Positions 1 through 8,456 of a stretch of DNA of 64,000 nt are shown here, piece by piece. Under the pieces are notes generated by a model. That model did no database searches. It saw only the letters and a list, made by a program, of their open reading frames with translations, and had not been told where the DNA came from. Numbering within the stretch: the first letter of the stretch is position 1; each line of letters opens with the position of its first letter. The DNA is from Afipia massiliensis (lineage in GTDB: Bacteria; Pseudomonadota; Alphaproteobacteria; Rhizobiales; Xanthobacteraceae): NCBI RefSeq assembly GCF_014203115.1, contig NZ_JACHIJ010000008.1, positions 62,001 through 126,000 of the forward strand. Reading direction: 5' to 3'. The position numbers were made by a program, and so were the translations under genes.

Positions 1-2
1 CC

Positions 3-959
3 TGGGAGACCATCCAGAAGATCAATCCGAAATTGATCGTGGCGTCGATCAAGGGTTTCGGCCCTGGTCCTTACGAAGACTGCAAGGTGTATGAGAACGT
101 CGCTCAGTGCACCGGCGGCGCTGCATCGACAACCGGTTTCCGCGACGGGCTGCCACTGGTCACTGGTGCGCAGATCGGCGACAGCGGTACCGGTTTGCAT
201 CTGGCGCTCGGCATCGTGACCGCGCTTTATCAGCGCACGGTCACTGGCAAGGGACAGAAGGTCACCGCGGCGATGCAGGACGGCGTGCTCAATCTGGCGC
301 GCGTCAAGATGCGCGACCAGCAGCGTCTCGCACATGGCCCGCTCAAGGAATACAGCCAGTTCGGCGAAGGCATTCCGTTCGGTGACGCTGTGCCGCGCGC
401 CGGCAACGATTCCGGCGGTGGCCAGCCGGGCCGCATCCTGAAGTGCAAGGGCTGGGAGACGGATCCGAACGCTTACCTCTATTTCATCACGCAGGCTCCT
501 GTCTGGGAGAAGATCTGCGATGTGATCGGCGAGCCGGGCTGGAAGACGCATCCAGATTACGCCAAGCCGGCAGTGCGTTTGCCGCGCCTGAACGAGATTT
601 TCGCGCGCATCGAACAGTGGACCATGACCAAGACCAAGTTCGAGGCGATGGAAATCCTCAACAAGGACGACATTCCATGCGGCCCGATCCTGTCGATGAA
701 GGAAATCTCCGAGGACAAATCTCTCTACGCCACCGGGACGCTTGTTGAGGTCGATCATCCGACACGCGGCAAATACATTTCTGTCGGTAACCCGATCAAG
801 CTGTCGGACAGCCCAACCGTAGTGACGCGTTCGCCGTTGCTGGGTGAGCACACTGACGAGATCCTGAAGCAGGTGCTGGGCTTCAACGACAATCAGGTTG
901 CCGAAACGCATAATTCGGGTGCGCTTGCTCCGCCCCGAAAGGTTGAAGCCGCAGAATAA
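3..959 (+). CDS. frc: Formyl-CoA:oxalate CoA-transferase, 5' end outside window
   Basis: The enzyme moves CoA from formyl-CoA to oxalate, giving oxalyl-CoA for decarboxylation; it is a cytoplasmic class III CoA-transferase. The reading frame is open from base 3, so the true start lies upstream and about 318 C-terminal residues are present, against roughly 428 in the family. Diagnostic segments include [18 protein letters not shown], the glycine-rich stretch [10 protein letters not shown] that closes the active site, and [16 protein letters not shown] near the end. The gene ends just before an intrinsic terminator. The partner decarboxylase (oxc) is not in the window. Assignment to Frc rather than another CaiB/BaiF member rests on near-continuous resemblance to known Frc proteins. 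Confidence 0.93.
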   Translation, partial: WETIQKINPKLIVASIKGFGPGPYEDCKVYENVAQCTGGAASTTGFRDGLPLVTGAQIGDSGTGLHLALGIVTALYQRTVTGKGQKVTAAMQDGVLNLARVKMRDQQRLAHGPLKEYSQFGEGIPFGDAVPRAGNDSGGGQPGRILKCKGWETDPNAYLYFITQAPVWEKICDVIGEPGWKTHPDYAKPAVRLPRLNEIFARIEQWTMTKTKFEAMEILNKDDIPCGPILSMKEISEDKSLYATGTLVEVDHPTRGKYISVGNPIKLSDSPTVVTRSPLLGEHTDEILKQVLGFNDNQVAETHNSGALAPPRKVEAAE

Positions 960-992
960 CGACGAGCGGTCGTATCATTCATTCATGTTGAG

Positions 993-1017
993 GCCGGCGG
1001 TTTCCGCCGGCTTTTTT
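993..1017 (+). terminator. Intrinsic terminator of frc
   Basis: A perfect 8-base stem (GCCGGCGG / CCGCCGGC) with a TTT loop is followed directly by six T residues, 34 bases after the frc stop codon. Confidence 0.9.
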
Positions 1018-1141
1018 CTTGCGTCGAAATTGGTGGAGCTCGTGATGGCACGCACCCTCATATGCGACATTTTGTCGCAATTCAGATGTCTGTTGCGGCG
1101 CAATATTCACCAATGCTGCTATGCAAAGCGCTTCGTGGGTT

Positions 1142-1158
1142 CTGGTATCTGGTATACC
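1142..1158 (+). promoter_or_regulatory. CTGGTAT double element with GGTATACC palindrome
   Basis: CTGGTAT occurs twice back to back (1142-1148 and 1149-1155), and the second copy runs into the perfect 8-base palindrome GGTATACC (1151-1158). It resembles operators of FadR/GntR-type regulators in general shape. The function is inferred only from recurrence elsewhere in this cluster. Confidence 0.35.
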
Positions 1159-1513
1159 TGAGATGCAGACCACATTGCGCCGCGCAGTGACCAGCGCTGA
1201 ACAAATCGATTTTTAGAAGACCTTCGCAACGCAAAGGAACAATCCTACGGACGTTCGTTCTATTGCTGGGTGATTTCGTCAATGGCTTGCTTTTCCTGAC
1301 ATTTTCCTACTGGGACACGCCCCCACTTAAGCCTGCGGCAACGGCCTGCCGTGGCCCAGTCTTTGAATCCCAAAGTCCTATCTGCGCATGGCTGGTTAGC
1401 CGAAAAACATCAAATGCTTGCCGGAAACGTCTCGATTGTTGGGGCCGTATTCTGGTTCCAGGTGCTGGCAATGTCGCACTGCCCAAAGGCGTGGCGTCAG
1501 ATTTAACTTGTAC

Positions 1514-1533
1514 TCTGGTATATCGCATACAAG
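1514..1533 (+). promoter_or_regulatory. Candidate operator upstream of tctC
   Basis: The sequence TCTGGTATA-N4-ATACAAG matches, apart from the four central bases, the element at 5147-5166 in front of sucC. It lies about 340 bases upstream of tctC. Both halves together resemble an imperfect inverted repeat, as expected for a dimeric regulator. Confidence 0.45.
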
Positions 1534-1871
1534 GATGTGCTCAGGCAGCGTTTGTCGAAAACGAAACAGAACAACGCGCCTTGGGAGGGGAAACTGGCCA
1601 ATATCGTTCTGACGATTGCAGCCGATGCTGAGCACAGGGCCGACGGATGTCGCCCTAGCTATCAGCACGAACTTCCTCACAATGATTGCGATGACCGCTG
1701 CGGGCTGCGTGCCGCGCAAGCGAGCATTTTGCGTCATGTGTATCGCAACTCTGTTTGGTGAGGTGCATGCACGCGACGCGATAACGACAAGAGAAACCGG
1801 AGCTGCGCAGTGCGGACTTCGGAACCAAGCCGCCGTTGAGCGGCATGAAACAATGTTTGGGGAGAAGTGCG

Positions 1872-2876
1872 ATGATGCGATTGTCGATCCATACAATACT
1901 CGGAATCTCGTTGGCGGCAGTATTGGCTTCCGGGCCTGCTGCGGCGGCCTGGGAGCCGACCCGTCCCGTTGAAATCGTCGTGCCCGCGGGCACCGGCGGC
2001 GGCGCCGACCAGATGGCGCGGACCATCCAGGGTATCGTTACCAAGCACCAGCTGATGAAACAGCCGCTGGTGGTTGTGAACAAGGCGGGCGGTGCAGGTG
2101 GCGAAGGCTTCCTCGACGTCAAAGGCTCGGCGGGTAATCCGCACAAGCTGGTGATCACTCTGTCCAATCTTTTCACCACGCCGCTGGGGACGGGCATTCC
2201 GTTCAGTCACAAGGATCTGACGCCGGTCGCCATGATGGCGCTCGACGAATTCATTCTCTGGGTCAACGCGGAAAGTCCCCACAAGACGGTGAAGGACTAC
2301 ATCGCAGCGGTGAAGGCAAAGCCCGGCGAGTTCAAGATGGGCGGCACCGGATCGAAGCAGGAAGACCAGATCATTACGGTCGCCATCGAAAAGGCTTCCG
2401 GCACCAAGTTCACCTACATCCCCTATCGCGGCGGCGGTGAAGTCGCGGTCCAACTCGTCGGCAAACACGTCGATTCCACGGTGAACAATCCGATCGAGGC
2501 CGTGGCTCAGTGGCGGGGCGGCGCCGTACGTCCGCTCTGCGTGTTCGATGCGAAGCCGCTGCCATACAAGGACGTCATGGCTGATGGTAAATCGTGGAGC
2601 GACATTCCGACGTGCAAGTCACAGGGGCTCGACGTCGAATATCTGATGCTGCGCGGATTCTTCACGTCGCCCAAGGCGACCAAGGATCAGGTCGAATTCT
2701 ACGTCAACCTGCTCAAGAAGGTTCGTGAAACTCCGGAATGGCAGACCCTGATGAAGGATGGCGCCTTCAATCAGACTCTCATGGTCGGTTCCGAATACAG
2801 CGCCTGGGTCGAGAACGAAGAGAAGCGGCACCAGGCACTCATGAAGGACGCCGGCTTCCTGGCGGCGCCGCAATAA
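1872..2876 (+). CDS. tctC: Tripartite tricarboxylate transporter substrate-binding protein (TctC/Bug family)
   Basis: This periplasmic binding protein (334 residues) captures a carboxylate for the TctAB membrane complex. The ATG at 1872 is chosen because GGAGAA lies 6 bases upstream and it opens directly onto a signal peptide (residues 1 to about 26, hydrophobic core ILGISLAAVLA, cleavage near AAAAW); the frame extends to a TTG at 1836 without signal character. Typical Bug-family segments follow, such as PVEIVVPAGTGGGADQMAR after the signal and the IPYRGGGE loop that holds the ligand carboxylate. tctB and tctA follow. The substrate cannot be read from sequence; the nearby frc makes a dicarboxylate such as oxalate plausible. 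Confidence 0.9.
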   Translation: MMRLSIHTILGISLAAVLASGPAAAAWEPTRPVEIVVPAGTGGGADQMARTIQGIVTKHQLMKQPLVVVNKAGGAGGEGFLDVKGSAGNPHKLVITLSNLFTTPLGTGIPFSHKDLTPVAMMALDEFILWVNAESPHKTVKDYIAAVKAKPGEFKMGGTGSKQEDQIITVAIEKASGTKFTYIPYRGGGEVAVQLVGKHVDSTVNNPIEAVAQWRGGAVRPLCVFDAKPLPYKDVMADGKSWSDIPTCKSQGLDVEYLMLRGFFTSPKATKDQVEFYVNLLKKVRETPEWQTLMKDGAFNQTLMVGSEYSAWVENEEKRHQALMKDAGFLAAPQ

Positions 2877-2891
2877 CATCAAGGGTCAATA

Positions 2892-2918
2892 CTGCCGGCG
2901 GATTATCTCCGCCGGCAG
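2892..2918 (+). promoter_or_regulatory. Intercistronic hairpin between tctC and tctB
   Basis: A perfect 11-base stem (CTGCCGGCGGA / TCCGCCGGCAG) with a 5-base loop sits 15 bases after the tctC stop and 22 bases before tctB. There is no T-run, so it is not a classic terminator. Such hairpins after binding-protein genes often stabilise the upstream mRNA or partially attenuate readthrough, giving excess binding protein over membrane subunits. Confidence 0.6.
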
Positions 2919-2940
2919 GGCTTCAGCGCGGGAAAAAAAC

Positions 2941-3447
2941 ATGAGCGAGCATTCTTCTGGAGTAGGTCAGCGTGGTCCGTCGCATCGATGGACGGAATTC
3001 GGGGTGGCAGTATTCTGTATCCTGTTCGGCGCGATCACGATCATCGGCAGCGTCAAGGCGGGATCGGGGTGGGGTCCTGAAGGTCCGAAAGCCGGATTCT
3101 TTCCCTTCTACATCGGCGTCATCATTGTGCTGGCGAGCGTCGTGAACTGCATCGAGATTTTGATGCAGTCCGATGACGGTCAGCTTTTCGCGGATTGGGG
3201 GCAGCTTCGCCAGGTGATGTGCGTCGTTGTTCCGACCACGATTTACACTCTGAGCATTCCGTATCTCGGCATCTATGTTGCGTCGGTCATCCTGATTGCG
3301 CTGTTCATGAAATGGCTCGGTAAATACCCGTGGACCAAGGCGGCTGCCGTGGCACTCGGCACACCTTTCGCGATCTACCTGTTCTTCGAAAAATGGTTCC
3401 TCATTCCGTTGCCAAAAGGACCGTTGGAAGACTTGCTCGGTCTCTGA
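2941..3447 (+). CDS. tctB: Tripartite tricarboxylate transporter small membrane subunit
   Basis: A 168-residue inner-membrane protein with about four hydrophobic segments (starting near residues 20, 50, 90 and 135), as usual for the TctB family. It carries the typical GPKAGFFPFYIG segment between the first two helices. The ATG follows a purine-rich stretch (GCGGGAAAAAAAC). It lies between tctC and tctA, 30 bases before the latter, and forms the membrane complex with TctA. Sequence conservation in this subunit is low, so the call rests on topology and position. Confidence 0.87.
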   Translation: MSEHSSGVGQRGPSHRWTEFGVAVFCILFGAITIIGSVKAGSGWGPEGPKAGFFPFYIGVIIVLASVVNCIEILMQSDDGQLFADWGQLRQVMCVVVPTTIYTLSIPYLGIYVASVILIALFMKWLGKYPWTKAAAVALGTPFAIYLFFEKWFLIPLPKGPLEDLLGL

Positions 3448-3477
3448 AAATTCAAAGCTGCGGTTGAGGACATCGAT

Positions 3478-4989
3478 ATGGAAGAAATCGTAAATCTGTT
3501 TCACGGCTTCGCGACGGTGCTGCAGCCGTTCAACATCATGGTCATGGTCATCGGGATCTTGCTCGGCGTCATCATCGGCGTGCTGCCCGGTCTCGGCGGT
3601 GCGAACGGTGTGGCGATCCTGCTGCCGCTCACATTCAGCATGACGCCGACGTCGGCCATCATCATGCTGTCTTGCATCTACTGGGGGGCACTGTTTGGCG
3701 GCGCCATCACGTCGGTGCTGTTCAATATCCCCGGCGAGCCGTGGTCCGTGGCCACGACATTTGATGGCCATCCCATGGCACAGAAGGGCAAGGCCGGCGA
3801 GGCGCTCACCGCCGCGTTCACGTCGTCCTTCGTCGGCGCGCTGTTCGCCGTCATCATGATTACGCTGGTTGCACCGTTGGTTGCGAAGTTTGCGCTTCAG
3901 TTCGGGCCGGCGGAAAAATTCGCGGTGTTCTTCATAGCGTTCTGCAGTTTCATCGGCATGGGCAAGGAGCCGCCATTCAAAACAATTGTCGCGATGATGA
4001 TCGGCTTTGCGCTGGCGTCTGTCGGCCTCGACAGCGTCACGGGACAGTTGCGCATGACCTTCGGATTCACCCACCTGCTGAGTGGATTCGACTTCCTGAT
4101 CGCGGTGATCGGATTGTTCGGAATCGGCGAGATCCTTCTCACCATGGAGGAGGGGCTGAACTTCCGAGGTAAGGCCGCCAAGATCAATGCAAGAGTGGTG
4201 TGGGAAACCTGGAAGGAGCTTCCGCGCTACTGGGCGACGTCGCTGCGCTCGTGTTTCATCGGCGTGTGGATGGGAATTTCGCCGGCCGGCGCAACGCCTG
4301 CATCTTTCATGAGCTATGGCATCGCCAAGCGCATGTCGAAGAACGGCAAGAACTTCGGCAAGGGTGAGATTGAAGGCGTGGTTGCGCCCGAAACAGCTGC
4401 GCATGCGGCCGGTACCGCGGCGTTGTTGCCCATGCTGTCGCTCGGCGTTCCGGGTTCGCCGACCGCTGCGGTGCTACTCGGTGGCTTGCTGATCTGGGGA
4501 CTGCAGCCAGGACCGCTGCTGTTCGTCGAACAGAAGGAATTCGTCTGGGGTCTGATTGCCAGCATGTATCTCGGAAACTTCGTCGGCCTGATTATCGTGC
4601 TGACCTGCGTGCCGCTGTTCGCAGCAATCCTGCGCATTCCGTTCAGCATCATCGCGCCGGTGATCCTGGTGCTGTGTGCCATCGGCGCTTACACCGTGCA
4701 CAACAACACCTTCGACGTCGTGATGATGATGGTGTTCGGTGTGGTCGGATACGTGATGAAGAAGTGCAACTATCCGATGGCGCCGCTGGTGCTTGCGATC
4801 GTGCTCGGTGACAAGGCGGAAGAGGCGTTCCGGCAATCGCTGCTGGGATCGCAGGGAAGCCTTGGCGTGTTCTTCTCCAACGGTCTGGTCGGAACGATCA
4901 TGATGCTGGGATTGATTGCGCTGTTCTGGCCTTTGATCTCGAACGGCTGGACCTGGTTGCAGTCACGCACACCGAAGGCGGCGATGTGA
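3478..4989 (+). CDS. tctA: Tripartite tricarboxylate transporter large membrane subunit
   Basis: A 503-residue polytopic inner-membrane protein, the translocation subunit of the TTT transporter. The length and the N-terminal motif GVLPGLGGANGVAILLPLTF match the family. A second copy of the internal motif is seen as LPMLSLGVPGSPTAAVLLGG near residue 320, reflecting the inverted repeat architecture. It is driven by ion gradients rather than ATP. It is the last gene of the tctC-tctB-tctA operon and is followed by a terminator. Confidence 0.93.
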   Translation: MEEIVNLFHGFATVLQPFNIMVMVIGILLGVIIGVLPGLGGANGVAILLPLTFSMTPTSAIIMLSCIYWGALFGGAITSVLFNIPGEPWSVATTFDGHPMAQKGKAGEALTAAFTSSFVGALFAVIMITLVAPLVAKFALQFGPAEKFAVFFIAFCSFIGMGKEPPFKTIVAMMIGFALASVGLDSVTGQLRMTFGFTHLLSGFDFLIAVIGLFGIGEILLTMEEGLNFRGKAAKINARVVWETWKELPRYWATSLRSCFIGVWMGISPAGATPASFMSYGIAKRMSKNGKNFGKGEIEGVVAPETAAHAAGTAALLPMLSLGVPGSPTAAVLLGGLLIWGLQPGPLLFVEQKEFVWGLIASMYLGNFVGLIIVLTCVPLFAAILRIPFSIIAPVILVLCAIGAYTVHNNTFDVVMMMVFGVVGYVMKKCNYPMAPLVLAIVLGDKAEEAFRQSLLGSQGSLGVFFSNGLVGTIMMLGLIALFWPLISNGWTWLQSRTPKAAM

Positions 4990-5057
4990 GAGAAAAAGTG
5001 AAGTCTGCTTGTTGCAGGCTTGACTGAGACTCGCTGAGCAAGAAACAGCCCAACCGA

Positions 5058-5092
5058 AGCGCGCTCATCCCTTGGATGGGCGCGCTTTTTCT
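5058..5092 (+). terminator. Intrinsic terminator of the tct operon
   Basis: A 13-base stem with one G-T pair (AGCGCGCTCATCC / GGATGGGCGCGCT), loop CTT, is followed by a T-rich tail, about 70 bases after tctA. Confidence 0.88.
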
Positions 5093-5146
5093 TTTCTCGC
5101 TTGGGCCTGCGAAACCGGTTGACTCGCGCCGGGAGCACGGGCAATT

Positions 5147-5166
5147 TCTGGTATACATAATACAAG
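5147..5166 (+). promoter_or_regulatory. Candidate operator/promoter element upstream of sucC
   Basis: TCTGGTATACATAATACAAG shares TCTGGTATA-N4-ATACAAG with the element at 1514-1533. Its core CTGGTATACAT is the exact reverse complement of bases 7795-7805 before the CBS-domain gene. It lies 70 bases upstream of the sucC start, a position fit for promoter control. Confidence 0.5.
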
Positions 5167-5235
5167 ATGGCGGGCGAGTGCACTTAAGCCCTGAAACAGG
5201 GCGTTTCTCGATCCGGACCACGATTGGAGGAAGCC

Positions 5236-6438
5236 ATGAATATTCACGAGTATCAGGGCAAAGCCGTCCTGAAAAATTTTGGAGTGACGGTGTCGGCAGG
5301 TGCGCCGGCTTTCACTGTCGACGAAGCGGTCGCCGCGGCAAATGCGTTGCCGGGTCCGGTCTACGTTGTGAAATCGCAGATCCATGCCGGCGGTCGCGGC
5401 AAGGGCAAGTTCAAGGGATTGCCGGCCGACGCGAAGGGCGGCGTGCGGTTGGCGAAGTCAGTCGATGAAGTCGCAAGCTTCGCCAGGGAAATGCTCGGAC
5501 GCACGCTCGTTACCGAACAGACCGGGCCGGCAGGCAAGCAGGTCAACCGGCTGTACATCGAAGACGGCTCCGAGATCGAAAAGGAATTCTATCTCTCGAT
5601 GCTGGTCGATCGCGAAACATCGCGCGTCGCCTTCGTGGTTTCGACCGAAGGCGGCATGGACATCGAGAAGGTCGCACACGACACGCCGGAGAAGATCGTG
5701 ACGTTCTCCGTCGATCCCGCCACCGGCGTGATGGCGCATCACGGCCGCAAGGTCGCGCAGGTGCTCGGGTTGACCGGCGATCTCGCCAAGCAGGCTGAGA
5801 AACTGACGGCGCAGCTTTACAGCGCCTTCCTCTCCACCGACATGGCGATGCTGGAAATCAATCCGCTGGTGGTAACGAAGCAGGGCGAGCTCCGCTGTCT
5901 CGACGCCAAGATCAATTTCGATTCCAACGCGCTGTATCGTCACCACGAGTTGGTGAAGCTGCGCGACCTGACCGAAGAAGATGAAAAGGAAATCGAGGCG
6001 TCGAAATACGACCTCAACTACATCGCGCTCGAAGGCACCATCGGCTGCATGGTCAACGGCGCGGGACTGGCGATGGCGACCATGGATATCATCAAGCTCT
6101 ATGGCGCGACGCCGGCCAATTTCCTCGATGTCGGCGGCGGTGCGACCAAGGAAAAGGTTGCAGCCGCTTTCAAGATCATCACCTCCGATCCCAACGTGAA
6201 AGGAATCCTGGTCAACATCTTCGGCGGCATCATGCGCTGCGATGTCGTCGCGGAAGGCGTCGTCGCCGCGGTTCGCGAAGTCGGCTTGAGTGTGCCGCTG
6301 GTGGTTCGCCTCGAAGGGACCAATGTCGAACTCGGCAAGAAGGTCATCGCCGAGTCCGGATTGAATGTCGTCGCCGCCGACGATCTCGACGATGCCGCGC
6401 AGAAAATCGTTCGCGCCACACGCAAGGAAGCCGCGTAA
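5236..6438 (+). CDS. sucC: Succinyl-CoA synthetase (ADP-forming) beta subunit
   Basis: The beta subunit (400 residues) binds nucleotide and succinate in the step that interconverts succinyl-CoA and succinate with ATP formation. The ATG at 5236 has GGAGG six bases upstream and gives the conserved start MNIHEYQGK; a TTG at 5224 is not needed. The ATP-grasp segment [14 protein letters not shown] lies near residue 45, and the C-terminal CoA-ligase domain shows [11 protein letters not shown]. sucD overlaps by one base. In this bacterial group the main sucCD normally sits with mdh and sucA; here neither is adjacent, so this may be a second copy tied to the organic-acid cluster. Malate thiokinase was considered but the sequence looks closer to SucC. 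Confidence 0.92.
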   Translation: MNIHEYQGKAVLKNFGVTVSAGAPAFTVDEAVAAANALPGPVYVVKSQIHAGGRGKGKFKGLPADAKGGVRLAKSVDEVASFAREMLGRTLVTEQTGPAGKQVNRLYIEDGSEIEKEFYLSMLVDRETSRVAFVVSTEGGMDIEKVAHDTPEKIVTFSVDPATGVMAHHGRKVAQVLGLTGDLAKQAEKLTAQLYSAFLSTDMAMLEINPLVVTKQGELRCLDAKINFDSNALYRHHELVKLRDLTEEDEKEIEASKYDLNYIALEGTIGCMVNGAGLAMATMDIIKLYGATPANFLDVGGGATKEKVAAAFKIITSDPNVKGILVNIFGGIMRCDVVAEGVVAAVREVGLSVPLVVRLEGTNVELGKKVIAESGLNVVAADDLDDAAQKIVRATRKEAA

Positions 6439-7322
6439 TGTCCATTCTCATCGACAGCACCACGAAGGTGATTTGCCAGGGTTTTACCGGAAAAAACGGC
6501 ACTTTTCATTCCGAGCAGGCGGCGCTTTACGGCACGCAGATGGTTGGCGGCACCTCGCCCGGCAAGGGCGGCTCCTCGCATCTCGGCCTGCCGGTGTTCG
6601 ACACGGTAGCGGAAGCGCGCGAGAAGACCGGCGCCGATGCCAGCGTGATCTATGTCCCGCCGCCGGGTGCCGCGGATGCGATCTGCGAAGCGATCGACGC
6701 CGAAGTGCCGCTGATCGTCTGCATCACGGAGGGAATTCCGGTGGCGGACATGGTGCGCGTCAAGCGCGCGCTTGAAGGCTCAAGCTCGCGGCTGATCGGT
6801 CCCAATTGTCCCGGCGTGATGACGGCGGGCGAATGCAAAATCGGGATCATGCCCGGCAATATTTTCAAGAAGGGCAACGTGGGAATCGTGTCGCGCTCGG
6901 GCACGCTGACCTATGAGGCGGTGTACCAGACGTCCGCCGAAGGTCTCGGCCAGACCACGGCGGTCGGCATCGGCGGCGATCCGGTGAAGGGCACTGACTT
7001 CATCGCGATGCTCGAGCTGTTTCTCGCCGATCCCGACACCAAGTCGATCGTGATGATCGGCGAGATCGGTGGTTCGTCGGAAGAGGACGCGGCGCAGTTC
7101 ATCAAGGACGAAGCAAAGCGCGGACGCAAGAAGCCGATGGTTGGTTTCATCGCCGGCCGCACCGCGCCTCCCGGCCGTCGCATGGGCCACGCCGGTGCGA
7201 TCATCTCGGGCGGGAAGGGCGATGCCGAATCCAAGATCGCGGCGATGGAAGCCGCCGGCATTCGCGTCTCGCCGTCACCTGCGCGTCTCGGCAAAACGCT
7301 GGTCGATGTGCTGAAGGGCTGA
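6438..7322 (+). CDS. sucD: Succinyl-CoA synthetase alpha subunit
   Basis: The alpha subunit (294 residues) binds CoA and carries the phosphorylated histidine. The N-terminal Rossmann region has [11 protein letters not shown], and the catalytic histidine is in [10 protein letters not shown] at about residue 251. IGPNCPGVM and [10 protein letters not shown] are standard family landmarks. The start overlaps the sucC stop (TAATG), so the two subunits are translationally coupled. No further gene follows; palindromic repeats begin within 70 bases. Confidence 0.93.
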   Translation: MSILIDSTTKVICQGFTGKNGTFHSEQAALYGTQMVGGTSPGKGGSSHLGLPVFDTVAEAREKTGADASVIYVPPPGAADAICEAIDAEVPLIVCITEGIPVADMVRVKRALEGSSSRLIGPNCPGVMTAGECKIGIMPGNIFKKGNVGIVSRSGTLTYEAVYQTSAEGLGQTTAVGIGGDPVKGTDFIAMLELFLADPDTKSIVMIGEIGGSSEEDAAQFIKDEAKRGRKKPMVGFIAGRTAPPGRRMGHAGAIISGGKGDAESKIAAMEAAGIRVSPSPARLGKTLVDVLKG

Positions 7323-7389
7323 TCAAAGTTTCTGCGCGAAGATTCTGCGTTGAGATTTTCTTCAACGGCGATGCTTCGATAACCACGTT

Positions 7390-7416
7390 GTCATGCCCGG
7401 GCTTGTCCCGGGCATC
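7390..7416. repeat. Short palindromic repeat, 'CATGCCCGGGC' family
   Basis: A single imperfect palindrome, GTCATGCCCGGGCTTGTCCC followed by GGGCATCC. The same core returns at 25479, 48007 and 55962. It lies downstream of sucD and could help to end or protect the transcript. Confidence 0.6.
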
Positions 7417-7445
7417 CTGCGTTTGAGTCCATGTTATTTCTACAG

Positions 7446-7565
7446 CGTCGTCCCGGCGAAGGCCGGGACCCATACTCCCAGATGCCTGATGCTGCGCGCG
7501 ATGAGGCAATTTTTTATTGATAGTGGAGTGGTTATGGGCCCGGCCTTCGCCGGGACGACGACTGA
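7446..7565. repeat. Paired palindromic repeat, 'GTCCCGGCGAAGGCCGGGAC' family
   Basis: Two inverted copies of a 20-base palindromic core flank about 75 bases of unrelated sequence, ending ATGGGCCCGGCCTTCGCC on the right side. It is the first of at least eight such paired elements in the window (10341, 11906, 17216, 17727, 18857, 22602, 32749), all at gene ends. Confidence 0.8.
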
Positions 7566-7790
7566 CATTCGCAATTGATCTGAACCCAAACCCAATGCGC
7601 TTTCAACGCCTTGCACGGCATTCGCCGGGTACGTCGCTGCAAATGGCCAAACGGTGACGAACTCCAGCGCAAAAGGCCGGATGGTGACGGCATCGCGGCG
7701 GCTGCACGTAGTCTGCACGGACATCCCGTTGTCGTTCCGAGGCTCAGGCATACCACCACGAAATAGGAATCTGTTCCGATTGACTCGTGG

Positions 7791-7807
7791 CATAATGTAT
7801 ACCAGTA
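7791..7807 (-). promoter_or_regulatory. Candidate operator upstream of the CBS-domain gene
   Basis: Read on the minus strand the site is CTGGTATACATTATG, sharing CTGGTATACAT with the sucC element at 5149-5159. It lies about 85 bases in front of the CBS gene. A TTGACT hexamer at 7780-7785 could be a promoter -35 box that this site would cover. Confidence 0.45.
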
Positions 7808-7892
7808 TCGGGGCGTCAACGAGGATATCCATCCTCGGACACGAGCGCCCGCTGGGGAGAGACATCCCCGCCCACGGACCAGGGAGGTTGTG

Positions 7893-8339
7893 ATGAGAGT
7901 CGGAGACATCCTGAACAGGAAGAGCACCCGTATCGCCACCGTCCGCATGAACGAGACCGTCGCGACCGCCGCGCGGCTGCTTCGCAACGAGAACATCAGC
8001 GCGCTCGTCGTGAAGGACGTGTGCCGCACCGAAGGCAATGTCGCTGTCGGCATGTTCTCCGAGCGCGACGTGGTGCGCGCCGTCGCCGAGCACGGGCCGG
8101 CCGGAATCAACATGAAGGTGTCCGCGCTCATTTCAGTGCAAAAAATGGTGTCGTGCCATTCCACGGATTCGCTGGAGTACGTGCGCGATCTGATGAACGA
8201 CAATCACATCCGGCATCTGCCGGTGATCGACGATCACACCCTGATCGGCGTGATCAGCATGCGCGACATCAACGCCACCACCGGCTTCGATGCGATGGCG
8301 CGCCCCGGCCCAAGGCCAGCCGAACTCGCGTTTGTCTGA
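7893..8339 (+). CDS. Two-CBS-domain protein
   Basis: The protein (148 residues) consists of little more than two CBS domains (about residues 7-68 and 75-130), the fold that senses adenine nucleotides or S-adenosyl ligands. Visible landmarks are ISALVVKD and GMFSERDVVRAV in the first domain and IRHLPVIDD followed by GVISMRDI in the second. The ATG at 7893 is preceded by AGGGAGG at 7881-7887; an adjacent GTG at 7890 is less well placed. A stand-alone CBS pair acts on an unknown partner. The shared upstream motif suggests co-control with sucCD and tctC. A terminator follows. Confidence 0.85.
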   Translation: MRVGDILNRKSTRIATVRMNETVATAARLLRNENISALVVKDVCRTEGNVAVGMFSERDVVRAVAEHGPAGINMKVSALISVQKMVSCHSTDSLEYVRDLMNDNHIRHLPVIDDHTLIGVISMRDINATTGFDAMARPGPRPAELAFV

Positions 8340-8353
8340 GGGGTATCTCCCTG

Positions 8354-8406
8354 CAGGGCGCGATCACATGCACTCTCCGGTCGTGTGATCGCACCCTGCT
8401 TTTTTC
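8354..8406 (+). terminator. Intrinsic terminator of the CBS gene
   Basis: A 15-base stem with one G-T pair (CAGGGCGCGATCACA / TGTGATCGCACCCTG) is followed by CTTTTTTCTT, 15 bases after the CBS stop codon. Confidence 0.9.
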
Positions 8407-8456
8407 TTCAGAATCCATTCCGCACCTCCATTGCTGCAATCATTTTGGGAAACGCG

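Larger units (their letters stand above)
1018..1871. other. Long intergenic region before tctC
   Basis: About 850 bases lie between the frc terminator and the tctC start. Short open frames occur on both strands, but none has a recognisable protein pattern or a convincing ribosome binding site. The only structure I see is two copies of a CTGGTATA-type element, listed separately, and AT-richer composition than the neighbours. It is probably an extended regulatory region or a decayed gene. Confidence 0.5.

Noticed and set aside
1396-1896. 166-residue open frame on the minus strand before tctC
   Set aside because: No recognisable domain, no initiation signal and it overlaps the tctC signal peptide region.
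2923-4404. 493-residue open frame on the minus strand
   Set aside because: It is antisense to tctB and tctA, rich in Arg/His/Asp as expected for the shadow of a membrane protein gene, and has no domain.
5236-7322. Malate thiokinase (MtkAB) instead of succinyl-CoA synthetase
   Set aside because: The opening MNIHEYQGK and the [14 protein letters not shown] segment look like SucC, and no serine-cycle genes are nearby.
7654-7893. 79-residue open frame upstream of the CBS gene
   Set aside because: Runs through the candidate promoter region and repeat edge; no family resemblance.
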